From positions 1-64,000 of the forward strand of contig UBWZ01000001.1 in NCBI GenBank assembly GCA_900469345.1: a stretch of DNA of 64,000 nt. Reading direction: 5' to 3'. The notes below the pieces were generated by a model, which saw only the letters and a program-made list of their open reading frames with translations, did no database searches and had not been told where the DNA came from. The position numbers were made by a program, and so were the translations under genes. Position 1 is the first letter of the stretch, and each line of letters starts with the position of its first letter. Positions 54,548 to 63,634 of this stretch are shown one piece after another. This stretch comes from Hyphomicrobiales bacterium (GTDB lineage: Bacteria > Pseudomonadota > Alphaproteobacteria > Rhizobiales > Rhizobiaceae).

Positions 54548-55522
54548 TCAGGCGCGAATCAGCACCTTGCCCTTGCGGTGCGGCTCGCCGGCGGCGGCCG
54601 TGGCCTTGGAGATCTCGTCCAGACCGAAGACGGCCGAAACACCGAGCTTGACGGTGCCGGCCGCAACCGCCTCGACGATCTCGCCGACGAGGCTGCGCAT
54701 TTTTTCCGGCGAAAGCGTCGGCCCGATCTTGGCCAGCCAGAACCCCTTCACCACGGCTTCCTTGAAGATCATGTCGCTCGCCGAAAGCTCCATCGGCTTG
54801 CCCGACATCAGGCCGAAGGAGACGAGCACGCCCTTCTCGCCCAGCAGCGACAGGAGCTCGCCGGAGGATGGCCCGCCGACGCCGTCGATGCCGGCCTTGA
54901 TCGCCGCCCCGCCGGTCAATGCCGCGACCTTTGCCCTCCAGTCGCTCTGATCCGTCGAGACCGCATGGTCGATGCCGAGCTCGGCGAGCTCCGCGACCGC
55001 CTGCGACCGCCGCACGAGATTGACCACGTTGACGCCGCGCCGCTTAGCAAACACCGCAAGCGCCTTGCCGACGGCACCGTTGGCGGCGTTCTGGACGATC
55101 CAGTCGCCGTTTCCGGCCTCGGCGAAGTCGAGAAGCGTCAGCGCGCTGAGCGGCATCGAGATCAGCTGCGAACCCGCCTCGTCGTCGATGCTGTCCGGTA
55201 GGGGCACCGCCATCGCTGCCGTCGCGAGATAGTACTCCGCCCAGGTCCCCTGTCCGGAGGCGGCCACGCGCTGGCCGACCTTCAGATGCGTCACGCCCTC
55301 GCCGAGCGCATCGACGGTGCCCATGGCCTCGGTGCCCGCCACCGACGGCAGCGCGGGCTTGACCCCGTACTGGCCGCTGACCGTCAGCAGGTCGTGATTG
55401 TGGATCGATGCCATCCGCATCCGGATCCGGATCTGGCCCGGGCCCGGTTCGGGAAGAGCTTTGTCCTCGACAGTCAGCACGTCCTGGGGTGCCCCGTAAC
55501 GGGAATAGCTTGCGCTTCGCAT
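54548..55522 (-). CDS. Quinone-oxidoreductase-type (zinc-independent) medium-chain dehydrogenase
   Basis: 324 aa from the ATG at 55522, which has AAGGAGA upstream. A GroES-like N-domain (PEPGPGQIRIRM, SVAGTEAMGTVDALGEGV) and a Rossmann domain with the NADPH loop (ANGAVGKALAVFAKRRG) are clear. The zinc-ligand cysteines of alcohol dehydrogenases are absent, pointing to the QOR/enoyl-reductase branch of the MDR family, NAD(P)H-dependent quinone or enone reductases. Substrate is unknown. It is transcribed toward the lipoprotein gene and divergent from rpsU. Confidence 0.88.
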   Translation of the reverse strand: MRSASYSRYGAPQDVLTVEDKALPEPGPGQIRIRMRMASIHNHDLLTVSGQYGVKPALPSVAGTEAMGTVDALGEGVTHLKVGQRVAASGQGTWAEYYLATAAMAVPLPDSIDDEAGSQLISMPLSALTLLDFAEAGNGDWIVQNAANGAVGKALAVFAKRRGVNVVNLVRRSQAVAELAELGIDHAVSTDQSDWRAKVAALTGGAAIKAGIDGVGGPSSGELLSLLGEKGVLVSFGLMSGKPMELSASDMIFKEAVVKGFWLAKIGPTLSPEKMRSLVGEIVEAVAAGTVKLGVSAVFGLDEISKATAAAGEPHRKGKVLIRA

Positions 55523-55790
55523 GGTGATCTCCTTGGGTGAATTGTCTGTCGGGCTGCCGGCTGGAAGCGGCGCCGTCGCACGGCGGATATAGTCGCGGGC
55601 GGCCCCGCAGCAACGCCGCAACGCCCGCATCGCCATTTTTCCCATTAACCACGCCAAGCCGTCTGGACTTTGCCGCACCCCTCTGCTAAGTGCCATCGCA
55701 AATCGCGTCGGCCGAAAACCGTGCGGAAATTTTCCTTCGTCTCGAATCGTACCGATCCAGGCGATCAACACTTAAAGGAACGGGATTCAC

Positions 55791-56042
55791 GTGCAGGTAC
55801 TTGTCCGCGACAACAACGTCGATCAGGCTCTCCGCGCTCTCAAGAAGAAGATGCAGCGCGAAGGCATCTTCCGTGAAATGAAGATGCGCGATTATTACGA
55901 AAAGCCGTCCGAAAAGCGCGCCCGCGAAAAGGCCGAAGCTGTTCGTCGCGTTCGCAAGCTGGCCCGCAAGCGCATGCAGCGCGAAGGCCTCCTGCCGGCG
56001 ACGCCGCGTCCGGCCGCAGCGGCTGCACGCCCGGCTCGTTGA
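55791..56042 (+). CDS. rpsU: 30S ribosomal protein S21
   Basis: 83 aa from a GTG start. The sequence [27 protein letters not shown] and the basic C-terminal helix are diagnostic. AAAGGA lies about 11 bases upstream. It has an Ala/Pro/Arg-rich tail ([14 protein letters not shown]) slightly longer than in E. coli, as usual in rhizobia. It stands alone between a dehydrogenase and a TPR-protein gene. Confidence 0.97.
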   Translation: MQVLVRDNNVDQALRALKKKMQREGIFREMKMRDYYEKPSEKRAREKAEAVRRVRKLARKRMQREGLLPATPRPAAAAARPAR

Positions 56043-56162
56043 TCGGCCGTTTTTTCGACGTTATCATGTGCTTATAGGGCGGGGGCGACAAGTGCGCCGC
56101 CGCTCTTTTGATTTGACCGGACCCCAAGACCTTCCCCTGCTCCACACGAGGAAACGTGCCTG

Positions 56163-57053
56163 ATGGCCGCCAAGACTGCCGTTCTGCAAGATGCAACCCG
56201 ATTTTCCGGCCTTCTCCCGATCGTTTCTCGTCCCGTTGGAAAAGCTCTTCTTCCCGCCGCATTAATGGGGCTGATGGCGGTCAGCGGGTGCTCGACCACC
56301 ACCACCAGCAATGACATGATCACGGTCGACCGGGCGCAGGGCAGCCAGGAAAACATCTCGTCTCTTTCGAGCGTCATCCAGTCCAATCCGCAGGATCCGG
56401 AAGGCTACAACAACCGCGGCACCGCTTACGGCCGGGCCGGAGATTTCCGCCGCGCGCTCGACGATTTCAGCCGCGCCATCCAGATCAATCCGCAGTTCTA
56501 CCAGGCCTATGCCAACCGCGCACTGGTCTACCGCAACATGGGCAAGCCCGTCGATGCGGCCAACGACTACAATCGCGCCCTGCAGATCAACGCCAACTAC
56601 GACGTCGCCTATATCGGTCGTGGCAATATCTATCGCCAGGCCGGCCGCCTGAACGAAGCCTTCAACGATTTCAGCCGCGCCATCGAGCTTGGAACGACCG
56701 ACGGCCGTGCCTGGCACAATCGCGGCCTGATCAACCAGGCGCGCGGCGACCACGGCAAGGCGATCGACGACTTTGCGAAGGCAATCTCGCTGTCGCCGAA
56801 TTCCGCCGAGCCCTATAACGGCCGCGGCGTTTCCTATCTGGCGATGAACGATCTCGACAACGCCTTCGCCGACTTCAACCACGCGATCGAACTGAACGAC
56901 AAGCTGGCCGAATCCTGGACCAACCAGGCGCTGGTCTATGAAGCACGCGGTGACCGTGCCCGCGCCTACCGCTCGTTCTCGCATGCGGTCCGCATCGACC
57001 CGCAATACAAGCCGGCCCAAGACGGCGCGGCCCGCACCCGCGGCAGCGCCTGA
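56163..57053 (+). CDS. TPR-repeat lipoprotein
   Basis: 296 aa. A lipoprotein-type signal with lipobox Cys43 (LMAVSGC) follows an unusually long N-terminal stretch of about 25 residues, so the true start may be further in. The mature protein has about six tetratricopeptide repeats (e.g. NRGTAYGRAGDFRRALDDFSRAI, NRALVYRNMGKPVDAANDYNRAL). It resembles NlpI-like outer-membrane scaffolds and probably docks envelope hydrolases or assembly factors. GAGGAA precedes the ATG. Confidence 0.9.
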   Translation: MAAKTAVLQDATRFSGLLPIVSRPVGKALLPAALMGLMAVSGCSTTTTSNDMITVDRAQGSQENISSLSSVIQSNPQDPEGYNNRGTAYGRAGDFRRALDDFSRAIQINPQFYQAYANRALVYRNMGKPVDAANDYNRALQINANYDVAYIGRGNIYRQAGRLNEAFNDFSRAIELGTTDGRAWHNRGLINQARGDHGKAIDDFAKAISLSPNSAEPYNGRGVSYLAMNDLDNAFADFNHAIELNDKLAESWTNQALVYEARGDRARAYRSFSHAVRIDPQYKPAQDGAARTRGSA

Positions 57054-57180
57054 GGCCCCTCCCCGGCGGCAGCCCTCTGTCGCCGGAAAAGCAGGTGCCC
57101 TCTGGGCGACCGCAGCCGGTTGCGCCGGCCTGCCCGCCCGACTAGGCTGACTGCATCGGGTCAGGTGGGGAACAGGCAGC

Positions 57181-58245
57181 ATGACAAGCAGGATTACGGT
57201 GATCGGCGGCGGCATCGTCGGCGCATCGATCGCCTGGCATCTGACCGCAGCCGGTGCAGCCGTCACCCTGATCGCCGAAAAGCCCTCCGGCGTCGCCACC
57301 CCCAATTCCTTTGCCTGGATCAACGCCTCCTGGGGCAATCCGCATGAATACTTCGCGCTGCGGTCCCGCTCGATGCGCGAGTGGACGCGGCTTTCCGACG
57401 CCGTGCCGGACCTCTCCCTGTCCTGGCAGGGCGGCATCTGCTGGGACCTGCCCGAGCACGACCTGCTTGCCTATGCCAAGGAGCATGCCTCCTGGGGATA
57501 CGACATCCGCCGGATCGATCGGGACGAGATCGCCGCGCTCGAACCGGCGCTTTGCGACATTCCGCCATTCGCCCTGCATGTGCGAGAGGAAGGCGTGGCC
57601 GAGCCGGTTGCCGCGGTGACCGCTCTGGTCGCCGATGCCGGCCGCCGCGGCATGGAGGTGATCGACGGCGTCGCGGTTACCGGCCTGCGCAGCGGCAACA
57701 GCGGCATGGATGTCGTCCTTGCGGATGGCCGGACGCTTAATGCCAGGCAGGTGGTGCTGGCCGCCGGGGCCGGCACGGCGGCTCTCGCGGCCACCCTTGG
57801 CATAGACATTCCCCTCGAAACGCCGCCGGGTCTTCTGGTCCACAGCCGCCCCATCCCGAAGCTGCTGAACGGCCTGCTGCTCGCACCCGAACTGCATCTG
57901 CGCCAGACGGCAGAGGGACGGCTGGTGGCGGGGACCGATTTCGGTGGCCTCGATCCCGGAGCTGACCCTCAAGGCGCGGCAGAAGGACTGTTCGCCGCGG
58001 TCCGCCGCTTCGTCAAAAACGGCGCCGCGCTTGAGATGGAGGCGTTTACCATCGGCTATCGCCCCACTCCGAGGGACGGCTTTCCGGTGGTTGGACCGGT
58101 CGATGGCATCGATCACCTCTATCTCGCCGTGACCCATTCCGGGATCACCCTGGCGCCGGCGCTCGGCCTCTTTGCGGCGAAGGAAATTCTCGAGAAGCGG
58201 CCCGAACAGCTGCTGGCGCCCTACCGCCTGGCGCGCTTCGGCTGA
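57181..58245 (+). CDS. FAD-dependent oxidoreductase (DAO/glycine-oxidase family)
   Basis: 354 aa. The dinucleotide fold is ITVIGGGIVGASIAWHLTAAG at the N-terminus, and the C-terminal block GYRPTPRDGFPVVGPVDG ... LYLAVTHSGITLAPALG is the family signature. It likely oxidises an amino acid or N-methyl amine with O2; which one cannot be told. It may lie in a short operon of its own. Confidence 0.9.
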   Translation: MTSRITVIGGGIVGASIAWHLTAAGAAVTLIAEKPSGVATPNSFAWINASWGNPHEYFALRSRSMREWTRLSDAVPDLSLSWQGGICWDLPEHDLLAYAKEHASWGYDIRRIDRDEIAALEPALCDIPPFALHVREEGVAEPVAAVTALVADAGRRGMEVIDGVAVTGLRSGNSGMDVVLADGRTLNARQVVLAAGAGTAALAATLGIDIPLETPPGLLVHSRPIPKLLNGLLLAPELHLRQTAEGRLVAGTDFGGLDPGADPQGAAEGLFAAVRRFVKNGAALEMEAFTIGYRPTPRDGFPVVGPVDGIDHLYLAVTHSGITLAPALGLFAAKEILEKRPEQLLAPYRLARFG

Positions 58246-58267
58246 GCTGCATTGGCATCATGGCCGC

Positions 58268-58996
58268 TCAGATGTAGAGCGCAGCCATTCTGCGCCAGGC
58301 TCCGGCACGGTGCGCCCGCCCCTGCCAGACATGCAGATCGTGGTGGACACCCTTGCCCGCCAGCACCTGGCTGAGGTGGCGATTGTTGTCGAGGAAAGGA
58401 TCCTCGTCGCCGATCGTCAGCACGATCTCCATCTGCCGCAGGCGGTCGAGCCGCCAGTTGTGGTCGAGGCCGGGCAGGAAGTGCGACGGCATGCGGAAAT
58501 AGATCTCTTCGTCGTAATAGCCCTGGAAGAGATCACCGAACGATTCGACATTGAGCGTCAGGTCGTAGCGGCCCGAAAAGGCCACCAGTTTCCTGAACAG
58601 ATGCGGATGCCGGAAGGCGATGCTGGCGGCCTGGAAGGCGCCAAGGCTGCAGCCCTGCGCGATCGTGCAGTCATGGCCGTTCTTGAGCGCCATCAGCGGC
58701 AGGACCTCGTTCAGGATATATTCCTCGAACGCCGCATGCCGGGAGATCCGCCACGCCGGATGGCTGCCAAACCCGTAGAAGCTCTCGTTGGCGAGCCCCT
58801 CGACGCAGAACAGCTGCAGCTGCCCCGCCTCGACCTTTTCACGCAGGCTACCGACGATGCCGAGCTGCTCATATTCGAAGAACCGGCCTTCCCGCGTCGG
58901 AAACATCAGCACCTTGGCGCCCGAATGCCCGAACACGAGCAGTTCCATCTCCCGATGGAGCCGAGGGCTGTACCAGCGATGATATTCGCGGTTCAT
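58268..58996 (-). CDS. Esterase D-like alpha/beta hydrolase
   Basis: 242 aa. The nucleophile Ser117 is in AQGCSLGAFQA, with probable acid in GDEDPFLD and His in WQGRAHRAGAW. It resembles esterase/FrmB-type enzymes (MNREYHRWYSPRLHREMELLVFGHSG). No signal peptide is seen. Its start overlaps the stop of the upstream AXE1-like gene by one base (TGATG), so the two are coupled. Confidence 0.88.
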   Translation of the reverse strand: MNREYHRWYSPRLHREMELLVFGHSGAKVLMFPTREGRFFEYEQLGIVGSLREKVEAGQLQLFCVEGLANESFYGFGSHPAWRISRHAAFEEYILNEVLPLMALKNGHDCTIAQGCSLGAFQAASIAFRHPHLFRKLVAFSGRYDLTLNVESFGDLFQGYYDEEIYFRMPSHFLPGLDHNWRLDRLRQMEIVLTIGDEDPFLDNNRHLSQVLAGKGVHHDLHVWQGRAHRAGAWRRMAALYI

Positions 58997-59955
58997 CAGG
59001 CGTGGAAAAACCTTCGAAGCTTGTCGTTGAGCAGGGAATTCTGCGACGCACTGCCAGGATAATCGAAATGGCCTGCGTCGAGGATGAAGATTTCGTTAAA
59101 TTGTAAAGGCACGCCGTTGGCGACGGCAAACTGGCAGGGGGGCGCCACCGCCGGGTCGAAGACGGCAACGCTGAACAGCATCGGCACCGTGATCCGACGG
59201 GCGGCGACCGCTGCATCGTGCAGCAAGAGCGTCGGCAGCGCATTGCCGTGGCGGGCCTGGTACTGCTGCACCGCCTGGGCGCTGCCAATGCTCGGCAGCT
59301 TCAGGCGCAACGCCTGGTGCCCGAAGCTGGGCAGGGACAGATGGCCGCGGTCGATACGCCGGTCGAACGGGATGGCGAGCCCCCCGATCCCGCCGCCGAA
59401 GCTGATGCCGCTGTAGCCGATCCGTTTCGCAACCCGCGGATAGAGCATCGTCAGCACCGTGACGGCGATCCACAGATCCTCGACGCAACCGCCGAGGATG
59501 TAGCGCTCCGGCTTGTCGATATCGTGCAGCACGTGGAAGGATGGATCGGACGAAATCGGCGGCCGGGCGCTGCGCGACATGCCGCGAAAACAGGGAAACA
59601 GGATCACCGTGTCCTTGACCGGAAAATCGAAATTTGGCGCATCGCGGCCGCCATAGCCGTGGCCGACCACCAGCCCCCGCTTCAGCTCGCCGCGCCTGGG
59701 CAGGAGCAGCCAGCCGCCGATCGGAAACCCACCGCTCGACCTGTAGGTGATATCGAACACCCGCCATCGCGGATGGCTCTGCCGGCTTTCGGTGAGCTTC
59801 GGCTGCGGATCGATCGTCAGCGCCCGGGCATAGCGTTCGCTCCAGAACGCGTCGAAGCCCTCGACCGCCTGCGGCGTCTCGACCTCGCGCAGCTGCGAAA
59901 GCGTCATTCCGTAGGTCGGGTCGAAATCGAACGGGTATTCTGTCGGAACGGTCAT
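58996..59955 (-). CDS. Acetyl-xylan-esterase/cephalosporin-C-deacetylase family hydrolase
   Basis: 319 aa from the ATG at 59955. AXE1-family features are the N-terminal DFDPTYGMTLSQLREVETP, the VVGHGYGGRDAP block, the nucleophile Ser185 in SGISFGGGIGG and YPRVAKRIG. Members deacetylate sugars or peptides in the cytoplasm. The upstream frame that continues to 60147 is not protein-like. With the overlapping esterase gene it forms a two-hydrolase unit. Confidence 0.87.
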   Translation of the reverse strand: MTVPTEYPFDFDPTYGMTLSQLREVETPQAVEGFDAFWSERYARALTIDPQPKLTESRQSHPRWRVFDITYRSSGGFPIGGWLLLPRRGELKRGLVVGHGYGGRDAPNFDFPVKDTVILFPCFRGMSRSARPPISSDPSFHVLHDIDKPERYILGGCVEDLWIAVTVLTMLYPRVAKRIGYSGISFGGGIGGLAIPFDRRIDRGHLSLPSFGHQALRLKLPSIGSAQAVQQYQARHGNALPTLLLHDAAVAARRITVPMLFSVAVFDPAVAPPCQFAVANGVPLQFNEIFILDAGHFDYPGSASQNSLLNDKLRRFFHA

Positions 59956-60091
59956 GGGCTCTTTCGAAACGGAGCAAGGATCGACCAGCCGTCGATCAGC
60001 CTTCCGTCTTGAAGATCTCCTGGGAAAACGGCGTCCCAGCCGCGGCGGCGTCGCTGCACGATGGCGTGCAGCGACCACCGAAGCCTTCGTC

Positions 60092-60316
60092 TCAGCGCAG
60101 CAGGAAAATCCCGGCGACAGAGAGAACCAGGAAGACGACCAGGCCACCGAGAAGGCCGATGCCGCCGAAGAATCCGGCAGCCATGGCGATCATCAGGGCG
60201 ACGACGTGGATCGTGCCCCACTTGGCAGCGGCCAGGAACTTCTCGTAGGTCTTTTCGTGCTCCGCATAATCCATGGTCGCACCCGTTTCCACCGGTCCGC
60301 TGTGGTGATTGTCCAT
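60092..60316 (-). CDS. aa3-type cytochrome c oxidase subunit IV
   Basis: 74 aa. A soluble N-terminus with MDYAEHEKTYEKFLAAAKWGT precedes one or two membrane segments (HVVALMIAMAAGFF, GGIGLLGGLVVFLVLSVAGIFLL). This matches the small bacterial COX4 proteins that stabilise aa3 oxidase. The main cox genes are not in this window, as is common in rhizobia. GAGGAGA precedes the ATG. Confidence 0.9.
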   Translation of the reverse strand: MDNHHSGPVETGATMDYAEHEKTYEKFLAAAKWGTIHVVALMIAMAAGFFGGIGLLGGLVVFLVLSVAGIFLLR

Positions 60317-60499
60317 TACCGTCTCCTCACATCATTCTGTTAAGCGCCCGTCGGCGCGGTCGGCCGTGCATCCGCTTGCCCGGCCCCTCGCCGGAGAATC
60401 CCCTGCGCGGACGCCGAAGATCGTCTCAAGGGCTGACACAAAAAACCGCAAAGTGCAATGGTGGCGAACGCCCCTGTCGCCAGGCTCCGGCACTCTGTT

Positions 60500-62779
60500 T
60501 TACGCGTCGGCAACAGGTGCAAGCCGGGCTGTCTGTTCTGCCACCAGCCGCAGCATCTGCGGCGGATCGACGGGGCGGGAAAACACGAAGCCCTGGATCA
60601 GGTCGGCAAAGTCGCATTGCCGGATGAGCTCGATCTGCGCCTGGGTCTCGACCCCTTCCAGCACCACCGTCATGCCGAGCTCCCGCGACAGATGGACGAT
60701 ACTGCGCAGGAGCTTCAGCTTGCGGGTATCCTCCGTGATGTTGTTCACGAAACTGCGGTCGATCTTGACCATGTCGACCGGCAGCGAATCGAGGTAGCTG
60801 AGGCTCGAAAACCCTGTCCCGAAATCGTCGATGGCAATCGTGATGCCGCTCGCCCTCAATCGTCCCAGGCGGTCACGCACCAGCACCGGCTCGTCCATGA
60901 AACTGGTCTCGGTCACTTCGAGATGCAGGCGCCGCGCCGCAAGCCCATGGCGCTCCAGCGTCTCCGCCACATAGGCCACGAGATCGTCGTTGCGCAGGTC
61001 CTCGATCGAGACGTTGACGGACACCGCCATCGGATCCGGCCAGCTGGCGCAGTCGCGACAGGCGCGGTCGAGCACGAACCGGGTGATCCGCGACACCAGG
61101 CCCATGCTTTCGGCCAACGGAATGAAGATATTGGGGCCGATTGCACCCCGCTGCGGATGAACCCACCGCGCAAGCGCCTCGCAGCACGTCATCTCCACGC
61201 CATCCGGACGGTACATCGGCTGGTAGGCAAGGGTCAGGCCCTCCTGGTCGAGCGTCTGGCGCAGATCGGCCCGCAGCCGCTGCTCCGCCACGTAGCGCTC
61301 GTCCATCTGCGCGCTGAACAGGGTGAAGGCGCCGTTGCCGGCAGCCTTTGCCTCGTTGAGCGCCAGATCCGCCTTCGTCTGCCAGGCGTCGAGATCGAAG
61401 CCCGCCGCCGGCAGGATCGCCCCGCCGCCGTTGAGGTAGACGGTCAGCTCGCGGTCCTCCACCGCATAGCGACCTTCGAGCGCCCCGTGCAGGCCGCGGA
61501 TGCGGGCTTCGAGCGTGTCCCGCGCGCCGGTGACCAGCAGCAGAAACTCGTCGCCGCCCAGCCTGCCGGCCAACCCCCCGGCCCCGACAAGCTCGCTCAG
61601 CCGCGCCGCCACCGCACCAAGCAGACGGTCGCCGACCGCATGGCCCTGCATGTCGTTGACATGCTTGAAACCGTCGATGTCGAAGATCGCAAAGCCTGCC
61701 CAGTCATCCGGGCCGCTGTCGCTGAGCCGCTCGCTCGCCAGCGCGGCGAAACGGTCGCGGTTCGGCAGACCGGTCAGAATGTCGTAGCGGACCAGATGGA
61801 GGATCCGTTCGTCGGCCGCGACGCGGGCCGTCACGTCCTCGAAGATCATCACCACGCCGCCATCCGCCTGCTGGCTCACCGAAAACTCGAGCGAGCGTTC
61901 TTCGCCGACCTTCAGGATGATCTTCTCGCGCCCGCCGGCGGCAAGCCGGCCGATCCGGTCGAGGATCGCTCGTGGCGGTGCACCCGGGCTCTCCCGGAGC
62001 GCCGAAAGGAAGATCCGGCCCTTCAGGTCCACCGTCTCGTCGAGGTTGAGAAGTCCGTAGGCGGGACGGTTGATCGCCTGCACCCGTCCGTCCGCATCCA
62101 GCATGATGAGCGCATGCGAGGTCGTGCTGAGCGCCAGATCGAGCTGCCCGGCGATCTTGGCGACCTGCTGAGCGGCGCGGATGTTTTCGAGCAGGAAGCC
62201 GCGCACGCTTCTGGCCAGCGACAGGCTGATCACCCCGAACGGGATGAGCATCAGCGACACCAGCACCAGCAGCGGATTGCCGTTGATAAAGCAGCCGACC
62301 AGGATCGGAAGACAGCAGCTGACGGTCTGGATGGCGACCGCCTTGGCCGACCCGAAATTGCGCCCGACGATCCCGACCATCGACCCCATGGTGATCGCAA
62401 TCCACACAAACGCCGCCGTCATGTCGCTGAAGGCTACCAGCGCGTAGCCGCTGGCAAGGCCGAGCAGTCCGGCCGTCAGGGCAGCACCGAAGATGTAGCG
62501 GGTTTCCCAGGCGCGGATCTCGCTGCCGTTCAGCGTCGACCGATCCATCCGGTCGAACCGGTGGAACCAGTAGATCCGGAAGAAGAAGACGAAAACGAAG
62601 GCAGCGATCAGGAAGAGGAAGAACGGCGATCCGGTGTTGGCATAGATGATGGCGCAGCACAGGATATGCACCACCATTCCCGTGAACAGCGCACCACGAT
62701 TGCCAAACAGCGACACGACGAACGACCGGTAGACATCGGCCTCGTCGGTGTGCACATTTCCTTGTTTCATTGGGCTCAT
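60500..62779 (-). CDS. Membrane-bound GGDEF/EAL protein with PAS domain
   Basis: 759 aa. About six membrane segments form an N-terminal sensor (MASE-like, residues 30-200), then a PAS-like domain (about 215-325), GGDEF (about 335-495, GRLGGDEFLLLV) and EAL (about 505-750, EALARW, LEVTETSF, DDFGTGFSSLSYL, KIDRSFV, EGVET). Both active sites are intact, so it may make and break cyclic di-GMP. No RxxD inhibitory site precedes the GGDEF motif. Start either at 62779 or, better spaced from a GGG, at 62770. Confidence 0.9.
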   Translation of the reverse strand: MSPMKQGNVHTDEADVYRSFVVSLFGNRGALFTGMVVHILCCAIIYANTGSPFFLFLIAAFVFVFFFRIYWFHRFDRMDRSTLNGSEIRAWETRYIFGAALTAGLLGLASGYALVAFSDMTAAFVWIAITMGSMVGIVGRNFGSAKAVAIQTVSCCLPILVGCFINGNPLLVLVSLMLIPFGVISLSLARSVRGFLLENIRAAQQVAKIAGQLDLALSTTSHALIMLDADGRVQAINRPAYGLLNLDETVDLKGRIFLSALRESPGAPPRAILDRIGRLAAGGREKIILKVGEERSLEFSVSQQADGGVVMIFEDVTARVAADERILHLVRYDILTGLPNRDRFAALASERLSDSGPDDWAGFAIFDIDGFKHVNDMQGHAVGDRLLGAVAARLSELVGAGGLAGRLGGDEFLLLVTGARDTLEARIRGLHGALEGRYAVEDRELTVYLNGGGAILPAAGFDLDAWQTKADLALNEAKAAGNGAFTLFSAQMDERYVAEQRLRADLRQTLDQEGLTLAYQPMYRPDGVEMTCCEALARWVHPQRGAIGPNIFIPLAESMGLVSRITRFVLDRACRDCASWPDPMAVSVNVSIEDLRNDDLVAYVAETLERHGLAARRLHLEVTETSFMDEPVLVRDRLGRLRASGITIAIDDFGTGFSSLSYLDSLPVDMVKIDRSFVNNITEDTRKLKLLRSIVHLSRELGMTVVLEGVETQAQIELIRQCDFADLIQGFVFSRPVDPPQMLRLVAEQTARLAPVADA

Positions 62780-63061
62780 CCCTGCAACCGGACGGGACTG
62801 TGAAGCAAACCCCTTAAAATTTCCAGCGCAATACTGTGCCGTCCGGTGGTTTGGCGCCGGTCATACACGCGCGTCGGATGCGCCCGGCAGGCAGGCCGTC
62901 CAGGTATCAGAGAAGCGGCGTTCGGACTGCCCGTTTTCGCGCATCGATGACGAGGTTCGCTCGGCAGCCGAACGGTTTATGGACTTTCTTTTTTAGCGTC
63001 CCTGGGTTACATCGCGAGAAGGGCGAGCGGGAAAAACGAGACTCGTCCACTCGGGGGACAG
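62780..63061. other. Gene-free divergent region between GGDEF/EAL and TRAP genes (282 bp)
   Basis: This holds the 5' regions of both divergent genes. I see no operator, small gene or riboswitch that I can support; the middle is ordinary GC-rich sequence. Confidence 0.4.
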
Positions 63062-63601
63062 ATGGCAATTCTGTTGAAGTTCAGCGGTCTCATCGACCGC
63101 ATCAGCGAAGCTGTAGGGAAATTTTCCGGCTACCTTGTCCTGGCCTGCTGCCTGATCAGCGCCGGCAATGCCTGCATCCGCTACGCCTTCAACTACAGCT
63201 CGAACGGCTGGCTGGAAATCCAGTGGTATCTGTTCGCCTTCATCGTCCTGCTCGGCGCATCCCACACGCTGCGCCTCAACGAGCACGTCCGGGTCGACCT
63301 CATCTACGGCGCCGTGTCCGACAGGACGCGCCTTTGGATCGACGCGATCGGCCTCCTGGTCTTCCTCATTCCGGCCTGCCTCTATCTCGCCTGGCTGTCC
63401 TTCCCCTTCTTTACCGCGTCCTTCACGCAGGGCGAGATCTCGTCCAATGCGGGCGGCCTGACGCGATGGCCGGTCAAGCTCATCATCGTCTCGGGTTTCG
63501 TGCTGCTGGCGCTGCAGGGCCTGTCGGAGCTGATCAAGCGGGCCGCCGGCCTGATGGGCGTCCTTGAGGTCGACACGACCTACGAGAAGCCGCTGCAATA
63601 A
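63062..63601 (+). CDS. TRAP transporter small permease (DctQ type)
   Basis: 179 aa with four membrane segments (e.g. GYLVLACCLISAGNACIRYAF, LEIQWYLFAFIVLLGASHTL). The sequence WLEIQWYLFAFIVLLGAS ... RVDLIYG is the DctQ/FcbT2 signature. It pairs with the large permease that follows to import an organic acid, probably a mono- or dicarboxylate, driven by a sodium or proton gradient. A GGGGGAC ribosome site precedes the ATG. The periplasmic binding protein is not in view and may lie downstream. Confidence 0.92.
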   Translation: MAILLKFSGLIDRISEAVGKFSGYLVLACCLISAGNACIRYAFNYSSNGWLEIQWYLFAFIVLLGASHTLRLNEHVRVDLIYGAVSDRTRLWIDAIGLLVFLIPACLYLAWLSFPFFTASFTQGEISSNAGGLTRWPVKLIIVSGFVLLALQGLSELIKRAAGLMGVLEVDTTYEKPLQ

Positions 63602-63634
63602 TCGAAATTAGACGGTCGGGGGGATCAGTCGCTC

